Of a stretch of 64,000 nt of DNA, positions 35,304 to 42,554 are shown one piece after another (position 1 is the stretch's first letter; every line of letters begins with the position of its first letter). The translations under genes were made by a program, and so were the position numbers. The notes under the pieces are model-generated. The model ran no database searches. It was not told the origin of the DNA and worked only from the letters and a program-made list of their open reading frames with translations. Origin of the DNA: Streptomyces umbrinus (lineage in GTDB: Bacteria; Actinomycetota; Actinomycetes; Streptomycetales; Streptomycetaceae); NCBI RefSeq assembly GCF_030817415.1, contig NZ_JAUSZI010000002.1, positions 7,626,001 to 7,690,000 of the forward strand, in the 5' to 3' direction.

Positions 35304-36659
35304 CTACGCGAAGCGCAGCTCCGCCGGATGCACCGAACGGCGCAGCAGCGGCAGGGAAGTGGCGGCGGCGAGGAGACAGGCCGCGTAGACGGCCACCGGC
35401 ACGAGCAGCGGCACCAGTATCGGGATGGCCGCAGCGTCGACGACCGTTCCGTACGCGATGTACACCGCCGTGCCGCCGAAGCCCGCGAGCAGCATCGCCG
35501 GGGCCAGCGGCAGCGCGGTCTCAAGGAGCAGCGCCCGGCCGAGCACCTTCTGCGGTACACCGGCCGCGGCCTGCGCGGCGAGGCCCCGGCGCCGGGTGGC
35601 GAGCGACTCGGCGGTGCCCACGGCAAGACCGCCCAGGCTGATCAGCAGCCCGATCAGGACGGCGACGCCCGCCAGGTTGACGCCGGTGGTGTAGAACGCC
35701 AGGTCCTCGGGGCTGTGGGGCAGGCCCTCCCGTGGGTGATGCACGGAGTCGAGGAACATCTGGCGTACGCCCATGAAGCCCACGCCCACGACGGCCACCA
35801 GGAGTACGGCCGCGTTGGTGCGCGCGGTGGCCCACGGGTCGGCCCGGAGCCGTTCGGCGGCGATCAGGACCGCGGGGTTCTCGGTCCGGGCGGCGAGCCG
35901 CCTGCCGATGGTCCGTGCGGTGATACCGGCAACCGCCACCGAGCCCGCACCGGTCAGCGCCACCGCGGAGAACACCAGCAGGGGGAACGAGGTGGCCCCC
36001 GGCCCGGTGCTCCGCATGACGACCAGCAGGGCGGCCAGGCCCATCAGCACCGCCGGCACCACAAGGGTGAGGGTGGCGACCCGGCCGTGGCTCGGTCGCA
36101 CCCGGCGTACCCAGCCGAGCGGCGAGGCCACGACCCGGCGCAGTGCGACCACACTCACCAGCACGGCGAGGAGCGGCACGCCGAGCGCCACCAGGGCGAA
36201 GCCGCCCCAGGCCGACAGCGGAAGCGGCTGCTGCAGCAGGTTCACCATGAGGAGCGCGGAGAACACCGCGGCGACCACCGCCCCCAGCAGACAGGCGAGG
36301 CCGGACTCCAGGGCCGCGACGCGCCGCACCTGCCGCGGCGTCGCCCCGGCGAGGCGCAGTCCGGCCAGCCTGCGGTCGCGGTGCACGGCGCCGATGCGTG
36401 CGCACTGGCCGAGGAAGCCGAGCACCGGCACCCACAGGAGCAACAGCGTGACGATCACCCCGCCGCGCTGCCCAGGCTGGTTCAGGAGACCGTGAAAGTA
36501 CGAGGTGGACACCTGCCCCTCCACCGAGGCGACCGCGACCGCCGCGAACCCGAGGCCGGTGGCCAGCGCGGCCCCCACCGCCGTCAGCGTCACCCGCCAC
36601 CACTCCCGCCGGTCCGAGCCCCGTGTCAGCAGCCAGGCGAGTCTGACATCTCCGATCAC
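35304..36659 (-). CDS. ABC transporter permease, FtsX type
   Basis: A 451-residue permease with about eight hydrophobic segments and the FtsX cytoplasmic loop RLAGLRLAGATPRQVRRVAA. It pairs with the ATPase encoded immediately upstream. GTG 36659 overlaps the ATPase stop as GTGA; the in-frame extension to 36680 is less likely. A PadR regulator heads the operon, the arrangement of drug- or bacteriocin-responsive exporters. Confidence 0.87.
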   Translation of the reverse strand: MIGDVRLAWLLTRGSDRREWWRVTLTAVGAALATGLGFAAVAVASVEGQVSTSYFHGLLNQPGQRGGVIVTLLLLWVPVLGFLGQCARIGAVHRDRRLAGLRLAGATPRQVRRVAALESGLACLLGAVVAAVFSALLMVNLLQQPLPLSAWGGFALVALGVPLLAVLVSVVALRRVVASPLGWVRRVRPSHGRVATLTLVVPAVLMGLAALLVVMRSTGPGATSFPLLVFSAVALTGAGSVAVAGITARTIGRRLAARTENPAVLIAAERLRADPWATARTNAAVLLVAVVGVGFMGVRQMFLDSVHHPREGLPHSPEDLAFYTTGVNLAGVAVLIGLLISLGGLAVGTAESLATRRRGLAAQAAAGVPQKVLGRALLLETALPLAPAMLLAGFGGTAVYIAYGTVVDAAAIPILVPLLVPVAVYAACLLAAATSLPLLRRSVHPAELRFA

Positions 36660-37384
36660 AGCGCCCCCTCCAGCGTCCACGCGTCCTCCGCGGAGACGAC
36701 GACCCCGTCGCGCAGATGCACCTCACGGTCCGCGTACGCCGCGACCTGCGCGTCGTGCGTGATCAGCAGCACCGCCGTGCCGGACTCCCGGGCCGTGTGC
36801 ACCAGCGCCGTCATCACCCCCTCGCTCGCGAGGGAGTCGAGCGCGCCGGTCGGCTCGTCCGCGAAGACGACCTTCGGACCGGTCACCAACGCCCGTGCCA
36901 GCGACACCCGTTGGGCCTGACCACCGCTCATCTCCCCGGGCCGCAGCTCCCCCTGGCCGCGTACGCCGAACCGCTCCAGCCACTCGCCCGCCCGCTCGTG
37001 GGAATCCTTGCGGGAGGCCCCCGCGAGCAGCAGCGGCAGCGCCACATTGTCGAGCGCGGTCAACTCGGGTATCAGCTGCCCGAACTGGAACACCACTCCG
37101 AACTCCGTACGCCGCAGCTCGCTCAGCCGCTGTTCCGGCAGCTGGTCGAGGCGCTGCTCGGCGTAGACGACCGAGCCCTCGTCGGGGTGGACGATGCCGG
37201 CCAGGCAGTGCAGCAGCGTGGACTTGCCGCTGCCGCTCGCGCCGGTGACGGCGAGGATCTCCCCCGGGTGCAGCTCGACCGAGGCGCCGCGCAGTGCCTG
37301 GGTCCTGCCGTGCGTCTTGGCGAGGCCGCGGGCAGCCAGGACCGGCACGGTCTTCTGCGTACTGCTCATGGGCGGGCTGCTCAT
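36656..37384 (-). CDS. ABC transporter ATP-binding protein (MacB/LolD type)
   Basis: A 242-residue ATPase. Walker A is GASGSGKST, the Q-loop lies in FGVVFQFGQLIPELTA, the signature is MSGGQAQRVSLARAL and Walker B is VVFADEPTGALD. It energises the FtsX-type permease downstream. ATG 37384 overlaps the PadR stop as ATGA; a second ATG at 37369 is also possible. Confidence 0.92.
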   Translation of the reverse strand: MSSPPMSSTQKTVPVLAARGLAKTHGRTQALRGASVELHPGEILAVTGASGSGKSTLLHCLAGIVHPDEGSVVYAEQRLDQLPEQRLSELRRTEFGVVFQFGQLIPELTALDNVALPLLLAGASRKDSHERAGEWLERFGVRGQGELRPGEMSGGQAQRVSLARALVTGPKVVFADEPTGALDSLASEGVMTALVHTARESGTAVLLITHDAQVAAYADREVHLRDGVVVSAEDAWTLEGAL

Positions 37385-37914
37385 GCTCCGTCGACCTCCG
37401 CGGTCAGAGTGGTGAGCCGGGCCGCGGTGGTGGTCATCCAGCGCAGATCGGCGTCGAGGTGGTTGAGGGCGTAGTCGGCCGAGAGGACGGTTGCGAGATC
37501 GGCGCCGGGCGCCGTCTTGACCGCCGTGAGCTCCCGCATACGCGCCATGTGTGCGGCGCGCTGGGCGCTCAGATACCGGGCGGGATCGGCCGAGGCGAGG
37601 ATCGCGCACACGACCTTGGCGAAGATCTCGTTCGTCACGAAGGGCGCGGGCGGGGTGATCTCGCCCGTCCACGCGACGAGTTCCTTCGCCCCGTCGTCGG
37701 TGGACCGGTACAGCGTCCGCTCCGGACCGCCGTCCGAATCCGTCCCGTCGACCTCCGCGAGACCGTCGCGGACCAGGCGCTGCAACGTCGTATAGACCTG
37801 GCCGTAGGCCAGCGGGCGGGCTTGCGGGAAGCGTTCGTCATGGCGTCGCTTGAGGTCGTAGCCATGGCTCGGCCCTCCGGCGAGCAGCCCCAGCAGGATG
37901 TGGCGGGTGCTCAT
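37381..37914 (-). CDS. PadR-family transcriptional regulator
   Basis: A 177-residue regulator: an N-terminal winged helix (RHILLGLLAGGPSHGYDLKR, then YTTLQRLVRDGLAEV) and a C-terminal helical dimerisation domain. PadR proteins usually repress their own operon, often an exporter, until a ligand binds; that fits the two ABC genes overlapping downstream. ATG 37914 is chosen; an ATG three codons earlier (37923) is an alternative. There is no clear ribosome site, so translation may be leaderless or nearly so. A 22-base palindrome lies just upstream. Confidence 0.9.
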   Translation of the reverse strand: MSTRHILLGLLAGGPSHGYDLKRRHDERFPQARPLAYGQVYTTLQRLVRDGLAEVDGTDSDGGPERTLYRSTDDGAKELVAWTGEITPPAPFVTNEIFAKVVCAILASADPARYLSAQRAAHMARMRELTAVKTAPGADLATVLSADYALNHLDADLRWMTTTAARLTTLTAEVDGA

Positions 37915-37927
37915 GGCGGCCATTATG

Positions 37928-37949
37928 CACTCAGTATATGTATCGAGTG
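37928..37949. promoter_or_regulatory. Probable PadR operator
   Basis: An imperfect 22-base palindrome with perfect 5-base ends, CACTC at 37928-37932 and GAGTG at 37945-37949, around an AT-rich core TATATGTAT. It lies 14 to 35 bases before the PadR start, in unusually AT-rich DNA for this chromosome, and overlaps the expected promoter. Confidence 0.55.
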
Positions 37950-38204
37950 AATAGTGCTTGCGGAAAAACCTTCGGCCGCGCCCCGGGGAGAGGGTTCGGG
38001 GGAGGGAGCCTCGCGGGTGGGTGTCTCTGGGGGGGGGCTTGATCGCGGGCGGTGGCCGTCCAGGCGCTCTTGGTAACCAGGCGCATCCGGGACAAGGTGT
38101 GAACAAGGGCACGTTGTCCGGGCTGTCACGTCTGCACGCCCGCCCACTGGGTAGGGCTGCCCTGACCCGCCGTACGACCACCCGCGACGACCAAGGAGGC
38201 CCCC

Positions 38205-38456
38205 GTGGCCGCATCAGCACAGCTTCTGCTCTCGGCCCTCTCCAAACGCCCGGCGGACCGGCCCGCCGACCCCGACCCGCACTTCTGTGTCTTCACCGCC
38301 GAAGGACCCTGCGCGGAGACGCCGCTCACCAGCGAACCGCCGCTGCCCGACGCCGCCCCCCTCACCAGCGAACCGCCTCTCGCCGACGCCGCCCCCCTGA
38401 CGAGCGAGCCCACCTCCATGGGCGCCGCCGCGGGCCTGGACCCATCGGGGGTCTGA
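38205..38456 (+). CDS. Small repeat protein coupled to malQ
   Basis: An 83-residue ORF starting at GTG 38205, 5 bases after a strong AAGGAGG, so translation is likely. The N-terminal half (AASAQLLLSALSKR, then DPHFCVFTAEGPCAE) is of ordinary composition with two Cys. The second half repeats a 12-residue unit, PLTSEPPL(P/A)DAA, twice and ends with a third PLTSEP. The stop overlaps the malQ ATG (TGATG, 38454-38458). I do not recognise the family. Its position suggests a regulator or partner of MalQ; a leader plus repeated acidic/Ser/Thr core also resembles some RiPP precursors, but no modifying enzyme is adjacent. Confidence 0.7.
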   Translation: MAASAQLLLSALSKRPADRPADPDPHFCVFTAEGPCAETPLTSEPPLPDAAPLTSEPPLADAAPLTSEPTSMGAAAGLDPSGV

Positions 38457-41239
38457 TGCCGCTCTCCCGGCTCGCCGCGCTGCACGGCGTCGCCACCTCC
38501 TTCAGCCCGTCCCCGGGGCGCACGGTCGCGGCCTCGGACGCCGCGGTCGTCGCCGTCCTCGCCGCACTGGGCGTCGCCGCCGGCACGCCGGACGCGATCC
38601 GCACGGCGCTCACGGCGCGCGAGACGGAGCTACGGGAGCGACTGCTCCCACCGACACTGGTGAGCTGGAGCGGTGGGCCGACGGCCGCCGGGAGCGACGA
38701 CGGCCCCGGGGCGCGCGAATCCGCCCCGGGGGCGGACGAGGACGAGCGCGCGCGGGTCGAGAACCGCTCCGCGCGGAGCGAGCACCGGCCCGCGCCGGAC
38801 AAGCACCGGCCCGCGCCGGACAAGCACCGGCCCGGGGTGGACGAGCACCGGCCCGCGCCGGACAAGCACCGGCCCGGGGTGGACGAGCACCGGCCCGCGC
38901 CGGACAAGCACCGGCCCGGGGTGGACGAGCACCGGCCCGCGCCGGACAAGCACCGGCCCGCGCCGGACAAGCACCGGCCCGCGCCGGACAAGCACCGGCC
39001 CGGGGTGGACGAGCACCGGCCCGGGGTGGACGAGCACCGGCCCGGGGTGGACGAGCACCGGCCCGGGGTGGACGAGCACCGGCCCGGGGTGGACGAGCAC
39101 CGGCCCGGGGTGGACGAGCACCGGCCCGCGCCGGACGAGAACTCTCCCGGGGCAATTGAGGGCCGACCCGCGCCCGACGGAGGTGCGCCCGCGCCGGGCG
39201 GCTCGCCGCCCGCGGCCCGTGCGTCCGCGGCCGACGGTTCCGGTGGCTCCGCGCCCGCGCCGGGTGACCATGACCCGACCACCACCCCTCCCGGCTTCCC
39301 GGGAGACTCCTCGCTCGCCTCAGCCCTCGCCGCGCTGCCCGCCGGGACCCGGTTGCGGATCCGTACCGAGCAGGGCGAGACGCGTGCGTCCGCCGAGCAA
39401 CTGCCGCTCGGTGTCCATGAGTTGGAGGCCACCGCTCCCGACGGGCGGACCGCCCGCGCCCATCTTGTCGTCGCGCCGACCCGGCTGCCCGCGGCACCGG
39501 GGCGTACGTACGGGCTGCTCGTGCAGGTCTACTCGCTGCTGTCCCGGCGCTCCTGGGGCATGGGTGACCTCGGGGACCTCGCCGAGCTGACGGCCTGGGC
39601 CGGGCGGGCGCTCGGCGCCGGATTCGTACAGGTCAACCCGATGCACGCGGCCGTGCCCGGCGCACCCACCGACCCCTCCCCGTACCGGCCGTCCTCCCGC
39701 CGCTACCCCGACCCCGTGTACCTGCGCGTCGAGGACGTCCCCGAGTTCGCGTACGCCGGCGAGCGTGACCGCGACCGCGTCCGTACGCTCCTGGAGCGGG
39801 CCGAGCGGCAGCGCGAATCCGTGCTGAGCAAAGGTGCGTTGATCGACCGTGACGCCGTGTGGGAGTTGAAGCGCGAGGCCCTGGAGCTCGTACGGGACGT
39901 GCCGCTCGGGCCCGGACGGCGCGCCGCCTACTGCGACTTCCTCGCCGAGGAGGGCGAGGCGCTGGAGGACCACGCCACCTGGTGCGCCCTCGCCGAGGTC
40001 TACGGCTCCGACTGGCAGAAGTGGCCGGCCGCCCTGCGCGACCCCCGCTCGGCCGAAACCGCCCGCGCCCGGGGCGAGTTGATGGACCGCGTCGACTTCC
40101 ACAGCCGCCTCGCCTGGCTGACGGACGCCCAGCTCGCCACCGCCCAGCGCAGCGCGCGCGACGCGGGCATGGGGGTGGGGCTTGTGCACGACCTCGCGGT
40201 GGGCGTCCACCCGGGCGGCGCCGACGCCTGGGCGCAGCAGGAGTACTTCGCGGCGGGCATGTCGGTCGGCGCGCCCCCGGACGCGTTCAGCGTGCAGGGC
40301 CAGGACTGGGGGCTGCCGCCGTGGCGCCCGGACCGCCTCGCCGAGTCCGGCTACGCCCCCTACCGCCGCCTCCTGCGCGCCCTCTTCCGCTACGCCGGCG
40401 CCCTCCGTATCGACCACGTCATGGGCCTCTTCCGCCTCTGGTGGATCCCGCAGGGCCGCCCGGCCACCGAGGGCACGTACGTCCGTTACGACGCCGAGGC
40501 CATGCTCGCGATCCTCGCGCTGGAGGCGTACCGCGCCGGGGCACTGGTGATCGGCGAGGACCTGGGCACCGTCGAGCCGGGCGTCCGGGAGAAGCTGCAC
40601 GAACACGGCGTGCTCGGAACGTCCGTGCTGTGGTTCGAACGCGACTGGGACGGTACGGGGCTGCCGTTGCCCCCCGAAAGCTGGCGTGCCGACTGCCTCG
40701 CCACCGCCACCACCCACGACCTGCCGCCCACCGCGTCCCGGCTCACCGGCGACCACGTGGAACTCCGCGACCGGCTGGGCCTGTTGACCCGCCCCGTGGA
40801 GGAGGAACGGGCCGAGGCGGCCACCGACGTGGGGGAGTGGCTGGCGCTGCTCGCCCGGCTCGGACTGCTCCAGGGCGCCGCCGGCGGGCAGTCGGAGGAC
40901 TCGGAGGAGGCGCAGATCCAGGGCCTGCACCGGTTCCTGTTGCGCACCCCCGCCCGCATGATCGGCGTCTGGCTCCCGGACACGGTCGGCGACCGCCGCC
41001 CGCAGAACCTGCCGGGCACCTGGGACCAGTACCCCAACTGGCGCCTGCCCGTCGCCGACGCCGAGGGCCGCCCCGTCACCCTGGAGGAACTCGCCGCCTC
41101 ACCCCGGCTGCACGCCCTCATCGACGTGGTGCGCGCGGGCCGGGCGGTGGGCGGATGCGGGCCGGACGTCGTAGATTCCGGGCCGGACTCGGGAGGCGCT
41201 TCGCCCCGTACGGCACCCCCGGGCGCGCGGCCGGATTAG
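38456..41239 (+). CDS. malQ: 4-alpha-glucanotransferase (GH77) with large repeat insertion
   Basis: A 927-residue amylomaltase that moves alpha-1,4-glucan segments in maltodextrin and glycogen metabolism. The catalytic residues are visible: nucleophile Asp in ALRIDHVMGLFRLWW, acid/base Glu in VIGEDLGTVE and the third Asp in TTHDLPP. The sugar-binding N-terminal segment SSRRYPDPVYLRVEDV is also typical. Residues about 1-80 form a small helical domain. About 110-228 is an insertion of 17 heptapeptides, and about 230-285 is Ala/Pro/Gly-rich. Family members are usually near 700 residues, so the excess is almost all this insertion. ATG 38456 overlaps the stop of the small upstream gene. Confidence 0.93.
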   Translation: MPLSRLAALHGVATSFSPSPGRTVAASDAAVVAVLAALGVAAGTPDAIRTALTARETELRERLLPPTLVSWSGGPTAAGSDDGPGARESAPGADEDERARVENRSARSEHRPAPDKHRPAPDKHRPGVDEHRPAPDKHRPGVDEHRPAPDKHRPGVDEHRPAPDKHRPAPDKHRPAPDKHRPGVDEHRPGVDEHRPGVDEHRPGVDEHRPGVDEHRPGVDEHRPAPDENSPGAIEGRPAPDGGAPAPGGSPPAARASAADGSGGSAPAPGDHDPTTTPPGFPGDSSLASALAALPAGTRLRIRTEQGETRASAEQLPLGVHELEATAPDGRTARAHLVVAPTRLPAAPGRTYGLLVQVYSLLSRRSWGMGDLGDLAELTAWAGRALGAGFVQVNPMHAAVPGAPTDPSPYRPSSRRYPDPVYLRVEDVPEFAYAGERDRDRVRTLLERAERQRESVLSKGALIDRDAVWELKREALELVRDVPLGPGRRAAYCDFLAEEGEALEDHATWCALAEVYGSDWQKWPAALRDPRSAETARARGELMDRVDFHSRLAWLTDAQLATAQRSARDAGMGVGLVHDLAVGVHPGGADAWAQQEYFAAGMSVGAPPDAFSVQGQDWGLPPWRPDRLAESGYAPYRRLLRALFRYAGALRIDHVMGLFRLWWIPQGRPATEGTYVRYDAEAMLAILALEAYRAGALVIGEDLGTVEPGVREKLHEHGVLGTSVLWFERDWDGTGLPLPPESWRADCLATATTHDLPPTASRLTGDHVELRDRLGLLTRPVEEERAEAATDVGEWLALLARLGLLQGAAGGQSEDSEEAQIQGLHRFLLRTPARMIGVWLPDTVGDRRPQNLPGTWDQYPNWRLPVADAEGRPVTLEELAASPRLHALIDVVRAGRAVGGCGPDVVDSGPDSGGASPRTAPPGARPD
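38783..39139 (+). repeat. 21-bp minisatellite, 17 units, inside malQ
   Basis: Seventeen head-to-tail 21-base units encode HRPAPDK or HRPGVDE (the last HRPAPDE). The unit order is A A G A G A G A A A G G G G G G A. The two DNA forms are CACCGGCCCGCGCCGGACAA(G) and CACCGGCCCGGGGTGGACGA(G), nearly identical between copies, so the array expanded recently. The frame is kept, since 21 is a multiple of 3. There are no spacers. Confidence 0.97.
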
Positions 41240-41259
41240 GTGTTCGCTACGTTTGCACC

Positions 41260-41538
41260 GTGGACAAGAAGAACGCCCTGCGCGCCGGCGCCCTGGCTGC
41301 CGGTACGACGCTGATGATGCTGCTGATGTCGTCCCCCGCGCTCGCGGTGACGCCTGACGACGGCGACGACCCCGGTCCGGGCCTGAGCGTCATCGAGACG
41401 CTGGGGCTCTACGTCGTGGCGCCGATCGGGCTGTTCCTGCTGATCGCCGGTCTGGTCTGGGTCCTCGACGGGTCGACGGACCGTCACCCGAAGGCGAAGG
41501 GCAAGGCCAAGTCGAAGGCGGCCGTGAAGGCTTCCTGA
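41260..41538 (+). CDS. Small membrane protein
   Basis: A 92-residue protein with two hydrophobic segments: a signal-like one at about 8-27 (AGALAAGTTLMMLLMSSPAL followed by AVTP, a plausible cleavage site) and a transmembrane helix at about 45-65 (LGLYVVAPIGLFLLIAGLVW). The tail is Lys-rich (PKAKGKAKSKAAVK). GTG 41260 follows the malQ stop by 20 bases without a clear ribosome site. The function is unknown. Confidence 0.78.
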   Translation: MDKKNALRAGALAAGTTLMMLLMSSPALAVTPDDGDDPGPGLSVIETLGLYVVAPIGLFLLIAGLVWVLDGSTDRHPKAKGKAKSKAAVKAS

Positions 41539-41591
41539 CCTCGGCCCGCTCCGGCCGCTGAGGCTTCCTGCAGCCACTGAGGCTTTCTGTT

Positions 41592-41655
41592 TCGAGGGCA
41601 CCGTCCTCGTGTACGTACGGCAGTCGTCGTGCGTGCCCGAGGACGGTGCCCTCGA
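41592..41655. terminator. Long hairpin between convergent genes
   Basis: TCGAGGGCACCGTCCTCG at 41592-41609 and its exact reverse complement at 41638-41655 form an 18-bp perfect stem. With wobble pairs the stem can continue several more pairs into the 28-base loop. It lies between the small membrane protein gene and the convergent TetR gene, so it probably terminates both transcripts. Confidence 0.75.
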
Positions 41656-41747
41656 CGTGTTCCCGGCCAGGTCCAGTGCCGGGTGCAAGGTGCCGGGTGA
41701 CAGGTGCCGAGTGCCGGTGTCGCCGCTGCGCGCCGCGCCTGGCGGCC

Positions 41748-42377
41748 TCAGTGGGAGGGGCCCGGGTGCGGGGCCGTCAGATAGCGCTGGACGGTCGGTG
41801 CCAGCCAGGCCACGATCTCCTCGCGGGTCAGATCCACGGCGGGCGGCAGGCGCAGGACGTACCGCGTCAGCGCCATGCCCAGCATCTGTGACGCCACGAG
41901 CGCGGCGCGGGCCGGGACCTGCTCGGGGTCGGGGCAGACGCGCAGGGCCACCGGCACCAACTGCTCCTTGAAGATGCCCTGCATGCGCTCGGCCCCGGCG
42001 GCGTTGGTGACGCCGACCCGCAGCAGCGCCGTGAGCACCTCGTTCTTCTCCCAGAGCGCCACGAAGTGCCCGACGAAGATCCGGCCGACCTCCTCCTTCG
42101 GCACCTTCTCCGGCACCGGCAGCCGCAGATCGATGTCGACGGCCGCCGCGAACAGGCCCTCCTTGTTGCCGTAGTAGCGCATCACCATCGACGGGTCGAT
42201 CTTCGCGTCGCGGGCGATGGCGCGGATGGTCGCGCGCTCGTATCCGTCGGCGGCGAAGCGTTCGCGTGCGGCGGTGAGGATCGTGGCGCGGGTGGCGTCG
42301 GAGCGGCGGGCGGGCTGCGCGTGCTGTGCCGGTGGGGAGGGCTGCGCGTGCTGGGTGGGGGAGTCGGTGTCGGTCAT
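41748..42377 (-). CDS. TetR-family transcriptional regulator
   Basis: A 209-residue regulator. The N-terminal 25 residues are a Gln/Pro/Ala-rich tail, then the TetR helix-turn-helix (about 28-75): ILTAARERFAADGYERATIR, AIARDAKIDPSMVMRYYGNK. The rest is a helical ligand-binding domain of unknown specificity. ATG 42377 faces the divergent FAD monooxygenase across a 177-base promoter region crowded with TTGGCC-type repeats. It probably represses that gene and itself. Confidence 0.92.
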   Translation of the reverse strand: MTDTDSPTQHAQPSPPAQHAQPARRSDATRATILTAARERFAADGYERATIRAIARDAKIDPSMVMRYYGNKEGLFAAAVDIDLRLPVPEKVPKEEVGRIFVGHFVALWEKNEVLTALLRVGVTNAAGAERMQGIFKEQLVPVALRVCPDPEQVPARAALVASQMLGMALTRYVLRLPPAVDLTREEIVAWLAPTVQRYLTAPHPGPSH

Positions 42378-42393
42378 GCCAACAAGCGTAGGC

Positions 42394-42540
42394 CAACAGC
42401 TGTTGACGGGCCAGGGGGGTCGCCCTATGGTGGCAAACGGGCGTTGGCCTACAAACGTTGGCCTACAAACGTTGGCCTACGAGTGTTGGCAACCGGACCG
42501 CCCGGTGTTGGCCAACAGCCCTTGACCAACAACCGTTGGC
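42394..42540. promoter_or_regulatory. Shared tetR/monooxygenase promoter with operator repeats
   Basis: A good promoter toward the monooxygenase is TTGACG (42403-42408), 17 bases, TATGGT (42426-42431). The palindrome CAACAGCTGTTG (42394-42405) overlaps its -35. Downstream, GTTGGCCTACAAAC is tandemly repeated at 42443, 42457 and, less perfectly, 42471; GTTGGCCAAC (42507-42516) is another palindrome, and further GTTGGC/CCAAC boxes occur to 42540. The likely reader is the adjacent TetR protein. Confidence 0.7.
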
Positions 42541-42554
42541 ACCAGGAGGCCGCC

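Noticed and set aside
38783..39139. CRISPR-like array
   Set aside because: Units are directly abutting 21-mers with no spacers and are translated within malQ.
38610..39497. Long open frames on both strands across the malQ repeat
   Set aside because: A 21-base repeat keeps any stop-free frame open; only the malQ frame has flanking conserved domains.
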